DNA of 64,000 nucleotides, from contig JAFIEO010000022.1 in NCBI GenBank assembly GCA_020832445.1, forward strand, positions 1-64,000, in the 5' to 3' direction. A program made the position numbers and the translations under genes. Shown in pieces: positions 36,316 to 45,983 of this stretch (positions within the stretch are counted from its first letter, which is position 1; every line of letters begins with the position of its first letter). The notes beneath the pieces were generated by a model, which saw only the letters and a list, made by a program, of their open reading frames with translations, had not been told where the DNA came from and made no database searches. Origin of the DNA: Paracoccaceae bacterium (lineage in GTDB: Bacteria; Pseudomonadota; Alphaproteobacteria; Rhodobacterales; Rhodobacteraceae).

Positions 36316-36356
36316 GTTGCTGGCAAACCGACATGCCCAACGGCATTGCCAGCAAC
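36316..36356. repeat. 11-bp inverted repeat after the flavin reductase gene
   Basis: GTTGCTGGCAA (36316-36326) and TTGCCAGCAAC (36346-36356) are perfect inverted repeats separated by 19 bases, 55 bases after the stop. No U-tract follows. It may be a weak terminator or an mRNA 3' stabilising stem. The rest of the 305-base gap to rpmJ holds only the terminator at 36509-36545. Confidence 0.5.
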
Positions 36357-36508
36357 GGCCCCACACTGGCCGGAATATATGTGATCATCGGCGAATCATT
36401 TGTCAGGATCACATGTCACCGCCCTGCCCCCTTCTGGCTGGCTGTTTGCAGCGACGATGGCACGGCATCGGCGCAATTTACGAACGCACACCAAGCAATC
36501 CATATGCG

Positions 36509-36545
36509 AAAACCGCCCCCCCGCGATAACGGGAGGGCGGTTTTT
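36509..36545 (-). terminator. Terminator of rpmJ, possibly bidirectional
   Basis: AAAACCGCCC (36509-36518) and GGGCGGTTTT (36535-36544) flank a 16-base loop. Read on the minus strand it ends in a T-tract 22 bases after rpmJ; read on the plus strand it ends in five Ts and could stop flavin reductase transcripts. Confidence 0.8.
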
Positions 36546-36566
36546 CAACACATCAACGCTGATAAA

Positions 36567-36692
36567 TCAGCCCTGACGTGCCTTAAATTTCTTTTGTGTC
36601 TTGTTGATAACATAGACACGGCCCTTGCGGCGCACGATTTGACAATCGCGGTGGCGCTGCTTGAGCGACCGGAGCGAGTTTCTGACCTTCAT
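36567..36692 (-). CDS. rpmJ: 50S ribosomal protein L36
   Basis: 41 residues: [16 protein letters not shown], then [17 protein letters not shown] and a basic end KKFKARQG. This is the L36 form with only part of the four zinc-binding positions (a single Cys17), the so-called C-minus or YkgM-like type usual in Alphaproteobacteria. It is monocistronic, between tRNA-Val and its terminator. Confidence 0.96.
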   Translation of the reverse strand: MKVRNSLRSLKQRHRDCQIVRRKGRVYVINKTQKKFKARQG

Positions 36693-36756
36693 CGGCCTTC
36701 TCCTTATCGCGGCGCGCTTGCGCCATTGCGGTTATCCTGCGGAATGCAGGGGTTAA

Positions 36757-36831
<75 letters not shown>

Positions 36832-36973
36832 TGACAGGTCCATCCACATACGCCCCAAACAAAAGGGACGCGGGATGTAACCGCGCCAATTGCGGCCCGT
36901 ATAGAAAGAATCGCAGGCATGATCAAGGGCTTTCGAAAGCCAGATCATTCGCGCTATAGTTATTTTCTGAAAC

Positions 36974-37849
36974 ATGGCCGGACAAATGAACGCATTTAAT
37001 TTTTTTCCTGCGCGTATGGCGACAAGTGCAGTGGTTTTCGCCTCTCCGCACAGTGGGCGGGAGTATGCGCCCGAGTTCCTGAAGGCGTCCGTTCTGGACG
37101 AACTCGCGCTTCGCTCGTCCGAGGATGCCTATGTCGATCTGTTCCTGAAAGGCGCGCCAGATGTCGGGGCACCCGTGCTGCTGGGCGGCGTGCCGCGCGC
37201 ATTCGTGGATTATAACCGTGCCGTCACCGAACTGGACCCGGCGCTGATTGCAGGTATTCCCAAATCCATGCTGAACCCCCGCATCATGTCTGGTCTGGGG
37301 GTGATTCCCCGTGTTGTTGCGGGATCACGCGCCATCTATGCAGGCAAGATCACCCGATCAGAGGCCGAAACCCGCCTGACCCGTTTCTGGCATCCCTATC
37401 ATGACAAGCTGACCGTGCTGATGGACCAGCAACGCCGGCGTTTCGGCAGGGCGATCCTGTTCGATATGCATTCAATGCCCCGCGATGCCACCAATCATGA
37501 CCGCAGATTCGCGGGCAAACGCCCTGACATCGTGCTTGGCGACCGCTTCGGGGCTGCATGTTCAGGCGATATCAGCGACAAGGTGGCTGCAGTGTTCACC
37601 GCAGCGGGTTTCCGCGTCGCACGCAATGCCCCCTTCGCGGGCGCGTATATTGCGCAGCGCTATGGCACCCCGTCGACAGGCCAGCATGTGGTCCAGATCG
37701 AAATTGACCGCGGTTTGTATCTGGATGAAGCAAGCGTAACGCCGAATGCCAATTTCGACCATTTTGCCAATGTCATGGGCGGGATCGTTCAGGAACTTGC
37801 GGATATTGGTCGCGCGCGCGACCAGACAGTGGCCCTCGCGGCGGAATAG
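36974..37849 (+). CDS. N-formylglutamate amidohydrolase family protein
   Basis: 291 residues (279 if the ATG at 37010 is not used and translation begins at 36986). The family pattern is visible: VVFASPHSGREY, VDYNRAVTELDP, FWHPYHDKL, ILFDMHSMPRD, then VQIEIDRGLYLDE. The histidines and acidic residues in SPHSG, YHDKL and DMHSM probably bind zinc. HutG-type enzymes release formate from N-formylglutamate in histidine degradation, but no hut gene is near, so another formyl- or acyl-amino acid is possible. Repeat copy C follows the stop. Confidence 0.9.
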   Translation: MAGQMNAFNFFPARMATSAVVFASPHSGREYAPEFLKASVLDELALRSSEDAYVDLFLKGAPDVGAPVLLGGVPRAFVDYNRAVTELDPALIAGIPKSMLNPRIMSGLGVIPRVVAGSRAIYAGKITRSEAETRLTRFWHPYHDKLTVLMDQQRRRFGRAILFDMHSMPRDATNHDRRFAGKRPDIVLGDRFGAACSGDISDKVAAVFTAAGFRVARNAPFAGAYIAQRYGTPSTGQHVVQIEIDRGLYLDEASVTPNANFDHFANVMGGIVQELADIGRARDQTVALAAE

Positions 37850-37929
37850 GCTGGGGGCGTTGTCGTAGTGTCATGCCCTGATGCGCTGGCAAGGCTGTTT
37901 AATTCTGGCCTTTTGCAGACATCGGGAAA

Positions 37930-38142
37930 GCCCCAAGGCGCGGAGCAAAGGCCGAAGGCCGCCGCGCCATCGGCGGGCCGTCCCGCGGCCTGCGGATTTT
38001 GCTGATGGCGGGCCAAGCCTTTGAAGTAAGGATACGCAGCTTGCATAAACTGCATTCCCATAATGTCGGATCGGCAGACCCCGGCCCACCGATGGCGCGG
38101 GCTTAGTCCCCGCGCGAATGACCGCTTCAGGCCAGCACCGCC
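37930..38142 (+). repeat. Dispersed inverted-repeat element, copy C
   Basis: Same orientation as copy B. It starts with GCCCCAAGGCGCGGAGC. The arms CCGCGCCATCGGCGGGCCG (37962-37980) and CGGCCCACCGATGGCGCGG (38082-38100) pair with a single mismatch; the inner 9-bp stem of copy B is degraded. The right end shares CTTCAGGCCA with copy B. It occupies the convergent spacer between the amidohydrolase gene and the antiporter gene, which is 337 bases long and otherwise empty. Confidence 0.87.
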
Positions 38143-38186
38143 CACAAACCGGATGTTTCAACCTGATCAGATCACGCGACAGCTAT

Positions 38187-40712
38187 TCATCCGCGCCCTG
38201 TCTGGGTTGGTGTGGTGCCAAAGACGCTCAGGTCCAGATCCACGCCGCGCTTGGCCGCGCTTTCCGACACGGCCTGCAACAAGGTCTTGTTGCGCGACAG
38301 CATCCGGCGAAAACGCACTTCATCCAGTTCAAGCAGTGTGGAATGGCTGATGGCACTGACCATAGCCTTGCGCGGCTCGCGTGCAAGCATCCCGATATGG
38401 CCGAAAAATTCCCCACGACCCAAACGCGCTTTCTGGCCCTTGCGTTCCACCTCTACCGCACCAGAGGCAATGAAGTAGACGCGACTCGCCACCTGCCCCT
38501 TGCGGATCAGCACAGCGCCGGGTTCAACATAGCGCGTGGTCAACGCGCGGGAAAGAATCTGGCGTTGCTCGTCCGTCATATCCTTGAACAAGGGGAAGCT
38601 GCGCACGAAGGCACTTTTCTGCAAGGCGAAATCCAGATGCGGGCGGGCTTCTACCTTGCTGCGGGCGGTGTTGGCGCGGTTTCGTAGGGTGGTGTATAAT
38701 TCGCGGCTGATCAGACCGTCACTGAACAGCGTTTCATATTCCCGTTCTTCCAGCCGCAAACTGGTCCGGCGAATGAACCTGCGTTCCATTTCCTCGGCAT
38801 AGCCGGGGTATTGCAGCCGCAGCCCCTCAATGGCGTTTTCTGTTTCCTCTTCGCGGCGGCGCAGTAGTTCGTGCAACAGATCGGCCACACGGCGGCCATG
38901 GATGCGCCTGATCTTGTTGTCCAGAAAGCCATGCAACTGCCCCAGAACCAGCCGCTGGTTCAGCAATATCTCGAACCGGTCTGCGGTCATGGTTTCCAGC
39001 AGCCATGACCATTTCAGGCGGCTGTGCAACCACACGGCCACGCGATACCACGCGCCATAGCCCAGCGCCATCCGGCCTGCGGCACGGTATTCATAGCGCC
39101 CGCCCTGCCGTGTGCGTTCAATCAGGCGGTCCACATCTGTCAGCATCTGTTCCACCAGACGGGCCGAAAACAGCTGCTGGCGGAAATTGTCGATAATCAG
39201 GTCGCGTTCGCGCCCTGCCAGTGCAATCAGCCCCAGCGTAATACGGTCACGGTCGGGAATGGCCTGCGCGTTTTCCGCCAGATCCACGGCAATATCCAAC
39301 CGCGCGGCAAAGCGCTTGGCCTCTGAACGAATAACCTCTTTGGGCAGGCGGTAATCGCGGGTCGTATCGGCCACCGCTTCGCGCACATTCTGCAACGCGA
39401 CCGCAATAACCTGATTGGACAGCGCGGTGTCCAGTGCGGGCAATCTGTCCAGTCCCAACCGGCTGATGACCCAGCGCAGTGTTGTCCCCTGCACCAGCAA
39501 CGTGAACAGGGTAAAGCCCGTGGCCAGAATGCCCACCTCGCGCTTGATTGCGGGCGGGACCAGCGCACTTTCGGTCACCGCCAGCGCCAGCGCCAGTGTG
39601 ACCGCCCCGCGCAGCCCCCCCCACAATATGGCCGCGCGGTAAGGGCGGTCCACGCGCGGGGACAGCTTCAACACCGACAGCACAGGCAGCATGCCAAACA
39701 AGATCACGGCGCGCGCCACAAAAGCAGCAACAACAATAACCCCGATCAGGAACACATCATTGGGGCGCACATCACCCATAAGCCGCGGGATCAGCAAGGC
39801 CGCCAGAATAAAGATCAGCGCACCCGCCCAATAGGCCAGCACGTCCCAGACTTCGCGCAGATAGTTGTAACTGGCAGGGGTAAGCCGCCCCGGCCCCAGC
39901 AGGTTCAGGGTCAACCCCGACACCACAACCGCAATCACCCCCGACGCAGAGGCAACCTGTTCCGCAACGATATAGGTCAGATAGGGCAGCGCCACACTGA
40001 CAGACACCTGCGCACGCGGAAATGTCGGGATCAATGCCATCAGGGACACGGTCACGCGCGCGAATACCCAGCCGATGCCCACCCCGCCCGCGATCAACCA
40101 TGGAAAGGCAACAAGCGCCTGTTGCAAGGTCGGGTCCGGCACGCCCAGCATGACGAAGGTGATGAAGAAACCAAACAGCGCAATGGCGGCTGCGTCATTC
40201 AACAGGCTTTCACCCTCGACAATGCGGGTCAGGCGCTGCGGGGCTGCGATGTTGCGGAAAATACTGACAACCGCAGACGGATCAGTGGTGGACACAATAG
40301 CGCCGATCAGCAAACACGCAACCAAAGGCAGCGTGGTAAAGGGCTTGAGTGCGTAGCCGATCACCACCGTTGCAACGACCACCGCCATGACCGCCATGAC
40401 CAGAATGGGCACCCAGTCATCCAGCATGCGCCGCGCATTCACCATAAGCGCGACCTGAAACAGCAATGTCGGCAGCAGAACATACAAGAAGACATTTGCG
40501 CGTATCGGCTGGTCCAGCAAACGCCTGACCGTGGGATTCAATGCCTCGCTCAGGTCGGAATTCAGCAAATACAACGCGATACCACCCAGAATACCGCCAA
40601 CGATGGCCAAAATCACAGTAAAAGGCAGCCTTGCCCGTTCAGACAAGGGTTCGGAAATGCCGATAACAACGAAAAGCACTGCAAGTGCAGCAACAAGGGT
40701 GATAATGTCCAT
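38187..40712 (-). CDS. Na+/H+ antiporter (CPA1) fused to a cyclic-nucleotide-binding domain
   Basis: 841 residues. The N-terminal ~420 residues form a CPA1 exchanger with about 12 membrane helices; the ion-site motif is in GESLLNDAAAIALFGF, with STTDPSAV upstream and WGGLRGAVTLALAL near the end. A long cytoplasmic helical linker (about residues 430-705, Arg/Glu-rich) follows. Residues about 715-825 are a cNMP-binding domain: GAVLIRKGQVASRVYFIASGAVEV, then RGEFFGHIGMLAREPRKAMVSAI. The architecture resembles animal sperm NHE (SLC9C), but no voltage-sensor segment is evident here. Nucleotide control of ion exchange is inferred. The short linker cassette FGHIGM replaces the usual FGExxL, so ligand binding is uncertain. 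Confidence 0.93.
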   Translation of the reverse strand: MDIITLVAALAVLFVVIGISEPLSERARLPFTVILAIVGGILGGIALYLLNSDLSEALNPTVRRLLDQPIRANVFLYVLLPTLLFQVALMVNARRMLDDWVPILVMAVMAVVVATVVIGYALKPFTTLPLVACLLIGAIVSTTDPSAVVSIFRNIAAPQRLTRIVEGESLLNDAAAIALFGFFITFVMLGVPDPTLQQALVAFPWLIAGGVGIGWVFARVTVSLMALIPTFPRAQVSVSVALPYLTYIVAEQVASASGVIAVVVSGLTLNLLGPGRLTPASYNYLREVWDVLAYWAGALIFILAALLIPRLMGDVRPNDVFLIGVIVVAAFVARAVILFGMLPVLSVLKLSPRVDRPYRAAILWGGLRGAVTLALALAVTESALVPPAIKREVGILATGFTLFTLLVQGTTLRWVISRLGLDRLPALDTALSNQVIAVALQNVREAVADTTRDYRLPKEVIRSEAKRFAARLDIAVDLAENAQAIPDRDRITLGLIALAGRERDLIIDNFRQQLFSARLVEQMLTDVDRLIERTRQGGRYEYRAAGRMALGYGAWYRVAVWLHSRLKWSWLLETMTADRFEILLNQRLVLGQLHGFLDNKIRRIHGRRVADLLHELLRRREEETENAIEGLRLQYPGYAEEMERRFIRRTSLRLEEREYETLFSDGLISRELYTTLRNRANTARSKVEARPHLDFALQKSAFVRSFPLFKDMTDEQRQILSRALTTRYVEPGAVLIRKGQVASRVYFIASGAVEVERKGQKARLGRGEFFGHIGMLAREPRKAMVSAISHSTLLELDEVRFRRMLSRNKTLLQAVSESAAKRGVDLDLSVFGTTPTQTGRG

Positions 40713-40743
40713 CGTTTTTTTATAGCCGGAAAACTGCGTTAAT

Positions 40744-40755
40744 CTAACACGTTAG
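40744..40755. promoter_or_regulatory. Short palindrome upstream of the antiporter gene
   Basis: CTAACACGTTAG has 5-base arms (CTAAC/GTTAG) around AC, 31 bases from the antiporter start on the other strand. Possible protein-binding site; the arms are short and chance occurrence cannot be excluded. Confidence 0.25.
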
Positions 40756-40805
40756 CATCACATTGATGACATTTTTCCTACAGCGCGATGTGTTTGCATC
40801 GGATA

Positions 40806-40821
40806 GGGGCAAAATTGCCCC
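40806..40821. promoter_or_regulatory. GGGGCAA-AA-TTGCCCC palindrome upstream of the hydroxyacyl-CoA dehydrogenase gene
   Basis: A perfect 16-base inverted repeat in the divergent spacer between the antiporter and the dehydrogenase genes. With only two central bases it cannot form an ordinary hairpin loop and looks more like an operator. The binding protein is unknown. Confidence 0.35.
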
Positions 40822-40957
40822 GCAACACACGGCCACCCGGCCCGATCAGGGGAATGTGTTATTCAGGCGTATGCCATGGTGAAAAAGGCATTCTCTCTTG
40901 CGCTGGCCGGTGCGAGGGTCATATGGTCGGCACGAAACAGAACATCGGGGGCGTGAA

Positions 40958-41833
40958 ATGGACATCAGGACAGTCGGAATTGTCGGCGCAGGCCAGATGG
41001 GGAACGGCATTGCCCATGTCTTTGCATTGGCCGGTTTCGATGTGAAGATGAATGACATATCCGAAGATGCCCTGAACAAAGCGGTTGCGTTGATTGACGG
41101 CAATCTTGAGCGGCAGGTTTCACGCGGCAAGGTCTCGGCCGAGGATAAGGCCGCCGCAATGGCGCGCATTCGCACCACCACCAATTTGCACGAACTTGGA
41201 CCTTCGGACCTGATAATCGAGGCAGCGACCGAACGCGAAACCGTCAAGCAGGCCATTTTCGAAGATCTGCTGCCCCATATCCAGCCGCATACGATCCTGA
41301 CATCGAACACATCGTCCATTTCCATCACACGACTGGCCAGCCGCACTGACAGGCCCGAAAAATTCATGGGCTTTCACTTCATGAATCCTGTGCCTGTCAT
41401 GCAGCTGGTGGAATTGATTCGCGGCATTGCCACGGATGAACCCACCTATAAGGCCCTTCTTGCCGTGGTCGAGAAGCTGGGCAAAACTGCCGCCAGCGCC
41501 GAGGATTTTCCGGCTTTTATCGTGAATCGTATTCTGATGCCGATGATCAACGAGGCGGTCTATACGCTTTATGAAGGTGTGGGGTCGGTCAAATCCATTG
41601 ACGAGTCGATGAAACTTGGCGCCAATCACCCGATGGGACCGCTGGAACTGGCTGATTTTATTGGGCTGGATACCTGCCTTGCGATCATGAATGTGCTGCA
41701 TGACGGGCTGGCCGATACGAAATACCGCCCCTGCCCCCTGCTGACCAAATATGTCGAAGCGGGCTGGCTGGGGCGCAAGACACAGCGCGGGTTTTACGAC
41801 TATCGCGGCGAGGCGCCGGTGCCAACGCGCTGA
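40958..41833 (+). CDS. 3-hydroxybutyryl-CoA dehydrogenase
   Basis: 291 residues from the ATG at 40958, preceded by GGGG; the frame is open further upstream. The NAD loop is GIVGAGQMGNGIA at 8-20; SNTSSISIT and GFHFMNPVPVMQLVE (catalytic His in the FHFMNP motif) match the family, and VNRILMPMINEA lies in the C-terminal domain. It oxidises (S)-3-hydroxybutyryl-CoA to acetoacetyl-CoA. It is monofunctional (about 290 residues) like PaaH/Hbd, not a FadB fusion. It could act downstream of GcdH and an enoyl-CoA hydratase encoded elsewhere. Confidence 0.95.
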   Translation: MDIRTVGIVGAGQMGNGIAHVFALAGFDVKMNDISEDALNKAVALIDGNLERQVSRGKVSAEDKAAAMARIRTTTNLHELGPSDLIIEAATERETVKQAIFEDLLPHIQPHTILTSNTSSISITRLASRTDRPEKFMGFHFMNPVPVMQLVELIRGIATDEPTYKALLAVVEKLGKTAASAEDFPAFIVNRILMPMINEAVYTLYEGVGSVKSIDESMKLGANHPMGPLELADFIGLDTCLAIMNVLHDGLADTKYRPCPLLTKYVEAGWLGRKTQRGFYDYRGEAPVPTR

Positions 41834-41890
41834 TGACGCACACGCGCCAGCGCTTTCGTTGACATGGAACAAGGCACCTTCGCCTGAAGC

Positions 41891-41899
41891 TGGTATAAT
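41891..41899 (+). promoter_or_regulatory. Extended -10 promoter of the 91-residue gene
   Basis: TGGTATAAT combines the TGN extension with a perfect TATAAT (41894-41899), 24 bases before the ATG. There is no good -35 at the right distance; a TTGACA at 41860 is too far away. The transcript leader would be about 18 bases with AGGAGGAGGG as ribosome site. Confidence 0.5.
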
Positions 41900-41923
41900 C
41901 CCGCATCAGGAGGAGGGCCGACC

Positions 41924-42199
41924 ATGATTAACGAAAACGATATTCTGGATATGACATCCCTGACGCGCGCGCAGATCGCGGCGATTGCGGAACATGAACA
42001 TATCACCCCGGTGCTCGCGGCAGAACTGGGCGAGTATATGATGCATATTCACCACGGACCACAGCGCGTGCAGCAGATGATCTGCGACGACATCGCCCAT
42101 GCATTGCATGCGGATGATCTGGTCAAGGCACGCGGGCTGTATGCCACACTGAAGCAGTTCATTGCAGAACACCCCGAAGCCTTGCGTGGCAACGGGTAA
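41924..42199 (+). CDS. Small conserved-looking protein of unknown function
   Basis: 91 residues, mostly helical, no signal peptide or membrane segment. His-rich patches EHEHITP and MMHIHHGPQRVQQM stand out. I do not recognise a named domain. A very strong ribosome site (AGGAGGAGGG) and an extended -10 element directly upstream support real expression. It lies 90 bases after the hydroxyacyl-CoA dehydrogenase and is convergent with the glycosyltransferase gene, whose stop is 5 bases away. Confidence 0.75.
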   Translation: MINENDILDMTSLTRAQIAAIAEHEHITPVLAAELGEYMMHIHHGPQRVQQMICDDIAHALHADDLVKARGLYATLKQFIAEHPEALRGNG

Positions 42200-42204
42200 G
42201 CGCG

Positions 42205-43401
42205 TCACGCATAGTTGCTGAACAGCGCTTTCAACTGTGCGGCGCTGTGCGTGATGTCATGGGCCGCTTCTACACGCGCGCGCCCCACAGCACCCATTGT
42301 TGCCAGTTCGTCCGGCGATGCCTGCATGCAAGCGCGCATCGCATCTGCAAGGGCCGGCACATCGCCTGCCGGCACCAGCCAGCCGGTCTGGTGGTCGACC
42401 AGTTCTGGGATGCCAGCAATATATGTGGAAATCACCGGCCGCCCCAGCGCATGCGCTTCCATGATCACGATGGGCAGGCCTTCGGCGAAACTTGGCAGCA
42501 ACAGCGCGCGCGCATCCGCAAGCGCGCCGCTGACGGCGGCATTGTCAGCCCAGCCGCGCAATTCCACATGATCTTGCAGCGCATGGCGTTCAACCGCACT
42601 GGCAATTGCGGGCCGCGTGTCGCCATCCCCGATGAATATGACGCGCGCTTGCGGGTGGGTCTGGTGCACCTCGGCCAGCGCAGCCACAATCAGTTCCTGT
42701 GCCTTTTGCACGCATAGCCGCCCGACACACACAAACGGTGCATCTGCGGCGGGTGGTGGCGCGGGGCGCAGCACTGCCATGTCCACCCCGCACCGCACAA
42801 CATGCAGTTTGGGCCAGATACCCATACCATATGCCAGCGCAAGCTGCACCCGCGCGAATTCGGTAATGGCCACAGCAAAGCGCGCGTGATGTAACTTCAA
42901 CCCAAGGGACGCAGCAGCAGGGTCCACAAATTCATCGGGACCATGCGCCGTAAACGAATACCCAGGCCCACCAAGGCGCGCGCACAACGCGGCAACTGCG
43001 GCGGTATTCGTCGAAAAATGCGCATGAACATGCGTGCACGCACGCGCCGCCCGCTTCAGATGCACCGCTTCCAGCAGATAGGCCACATGGCGCACGAATG
43101 TTGCGTGCCCAGCGTTGCGATGCATTTGCCATGCTGCCCGCGCCGCGCGCCACATCCCGCGCGGATTGCGCACCCCCTCGGACAAGGCCATACCCGCCAG
43201 CCGTAAACCGCCGGGGGCCAGCAAATAGGTTGTTCGTGTCTGCTCATCGCGGTCAGCCCCGTCAACCAACGGCTGGTCCCACGGGCGCACGGCGAAGCGT
43301 GTGACCGACACGTCTTGCGCTTCGAGTGCTGCAATCTCTCGCCGGATAAAGGTGGCAGAGGTCACAGGATAGGTATTCATCAGATAGGCGACATGCATCA
43401 C
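42205..43401 (-). CDS. Glycosyltransferase family 4 protein
   Basis: 398 residues, GT-B fold. The C-terminal nucleotide-sugar-binding half has PFVCVGRLCVQKAQELIVAAL, then ARVIFIGDGDTRPAI and the EX7E element in FAEGLPIVIMEAHALGRPVIST. The N-terminal half has HVHAHFSTNTAAVAALCARL and YSFTAHGPDEF. Acceptor and sugar are unknown; related enzymes build exopolysaccharide or capsule. It stands alone apart from the NDUFS4-like gene upstream (24 bases), with which it may be co-transcribed. Two ATGs adjoin at the start. Confidence 0.9.
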   Translation of the reverse strand: MMHVAYLMNTYPVTSATFIRREIAALEAQDVSVTRFAVRPWDQPLVDGADRDEQTRTTYLLAPGGLRLAGMALSEGVRNPRGMWRAARAAWQMHRNAGHATFVRHVAYLLEAVHLKRAARACTHVHAHFSTNTAAVAALCARLGGPGYSFTAHGPDEFVDPAAASLGLKLHHARFAVAITEFARVQLALAYGMGIWPKLHVVRCGVDMAVLRPAPPPAADAPFVCVGRLCVQKAQELIVAALAEVHQTHPQARVIFIGDGDTRPAIASAVERHALQDHVELRGWADNAAVSGALADARALLLPSFAEGLPIVIMEAHALGRPVISTYIAGIPELVDHQTGWLVPAGDVPALADAMRACMQASPDELATMGAVGRARVEAAHDITHSAAQLKALFSNYA

Positions 43402-43425
43402 ACCAGTCCCGTCAAAAAAATCGGG

Positions 43426-43737
43426 TCAGTGTGTCCAGACCTGCCGACGATTGGTTGCAAAATTGTCGCCATACCCGCCCGGGCGCAGATTCGGGCGGCG
43501 TGATTTTGGTTCAATGACGTTATATTCAATGCCATGGGCGCGGGCATAGGCTTCCGCGGCCTCACGCTCGTCAAACCGAAGTTTTACTTGCGCGTCCATA
43601 TCGCCGGAACTGGTCCAGCCCATAAGCGGATCGATCCGGCGCGCTTGCGCGGGCGAAAATTCCAGCACCCATTGATGCGTTTTGGCCGTGCCGGACTGCA
43701 TGGCGTTTCTGGCAGGTCGGTAAATACGGGCACGCAT
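43426..43737 (-). CDS. ETC complex I subunit, NDUFS4-like
   Basis: 103 residues matching the NDUFS4 (18 kDa) family: [23 protein letters not shown], then [33 protein letters not shown] and [26 protein letters not shown]. It is an accessory subunit of the peripheral arm of NADH:ubiquinone oxidoreductase, found in Alphaproteobacteria and mitochondria, and usually encoded away from the nuo operon, as here. No nuo genes are in the window. The 276-base spacer to divergent rplO shows nothing further that I can name. Confidence 0.92.
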   Translation of the reverse strand: MRARIYRPARNAMQSGTAKTHQWVLEFSPAQARRIDPLMGWTSSGDMDAQVKLRFDEREAAEAYARAHGIEYNVIEPKSRRPNLRPGGYGDNFATNRRQVWTH

Positions 43738-44013
43738 GGCAAACCTCTTGTAAGGACGCCTGTTTTATGCGCGAAACCCGCCCCCGATGCAAGTATCGAC
43801 ACGGGCGCAGTTTTACCCAAAAACGATTGCCCTGCATCAGCAATGCGCGAACCAGGCTGTCTGACAATAAGCGCCCTGCCCCAACTGTGGCTTGAAACAC
43901 CGCAACAACCCGTCTATACGCCGCGCAGGGCAAAACATGCCCCTGATAATCACAACACGCCGCGTGGCCCCGATTCGTCGCTGATGGGGCTTTCCGGCAT
44001 AGGAGATAGCGAC

Positions 44014-44505
44014 ATGAAACTGAACGAACTTCGCGATAACGAAGGCGCAACCAAGAAACGCATGCGCGTAGGCCGTGGCCCTGGTTCGGGCAAAGGCAAG
44101 ATGGGTGGCCGCGGGATCAAGGGCCAGAATTCGCGTTCTGGTGTGGCGATCAAGTCCTATGAAGGCGGCCAGATGCCGCTTTACATGCGCCTGCCAAAGC
44201 GTGGCTTCAACAAGCCCAACCGCAAGGCATTCGCTGTTGTCAATCTTGGCTTGATCGAAAAATTCATCACCGACGGCAAGCTGGACGCCAGCAACACCAT
44301 TACCGAAGATGCGCTGATCGCATCCGGTCTGGTGCGTCGCAAGCGTGACGGTGTGCGCGTTCTGGCCAAGGGCGAGATCAGCACAAAGATCAACCTGCAA
44401 GTGACCGGCGTGTCCAAATCGGCACAGGAAGCTGTCGAAAAAGCTGGCGGCACGGTCGAGATTCTGGCGCCTGCCCCGAAAAAGGAAGCGGCGGAAGCCG
44501 AATAA
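44014..44505 (+). CDS. rplO: 50S ribosomal protein L15
   Basis: 163 residues. The N-terminal basic region [30 protein letters not shown] is characteristic, followed by [13 protein letters not shown], with an Ala/Glu-rich tail. AGGAGA precedes the ATG. It begins the cluster rplO-secY-adk-rpsM-rpsK-rpoA-rplQ; the genes normally upstream in the spc operon (rpsE, rpmD) are not in the window, so the cluster has its own start here. Confidence 0.97.
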   Translation: MKLNELRDNEGATKKRMRVGRGPGSGKGKMGGRGIKGQNSRSGVAIKSYEGGQMPLYMRLPKRGFNKPNRKAFAVVNLGLIEKFITDGKLDASNTITEDALIASGLVRRKRDGVRVLAKGEISTKINLQVTGVSKSAQEAVEKAGGTVEILAPAPKKEAAEAE

Positions 44506-44553
44506 TGGTTGTGACCGGCGCTTACGCCGCTTACATCACCGCATAGGGATTTC

Positions 44554-44586
44554 GCGCCGCCGACCGGGACCCCGGTCTGGCGGCGC
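44554..44586 (+). other. Strong hairpin in the rplO-secY spacer
   Basis: GCGCCGCC plus GACCGGG (44554-44568) pair with CCCGGTC and GGCGGCGC (44571-44577, 44579-44586), a 15-bp GC-rich stem with one bulged T. No U-tract follows and secY starts 23 bases later. It is more likely an RNA-processing, pausing or stability element than a full terminator. Confidence 0.7.
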
Positions 44587-44609
44587 TGACATGTAAGAGA
44601 GAGACGAGC

Positions 44610-45979
<1,370 letters not shown>

Positions 45980-45983
<4 letters not shown>

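Noticed and set aside
36974-37849. Naming the amidohydrolase hutG
   Set aside because: No other histidine-utilisation gene is in the neighbourhood and the family acts on several N-acyl amino acids.
41860-41899. TTGACA plus TATAAT as a full consensus promoter
   Set aside because: The two boxes are about 28 bases apart, far from the 16-18 needed; only the extended -10 element is kept.
43738-44013. A possible rpmD (L30) gene ahead of rplO
   Set aside because: No frame in this spacer shows the L30 pattern; it is non-coding as far as can be seen.
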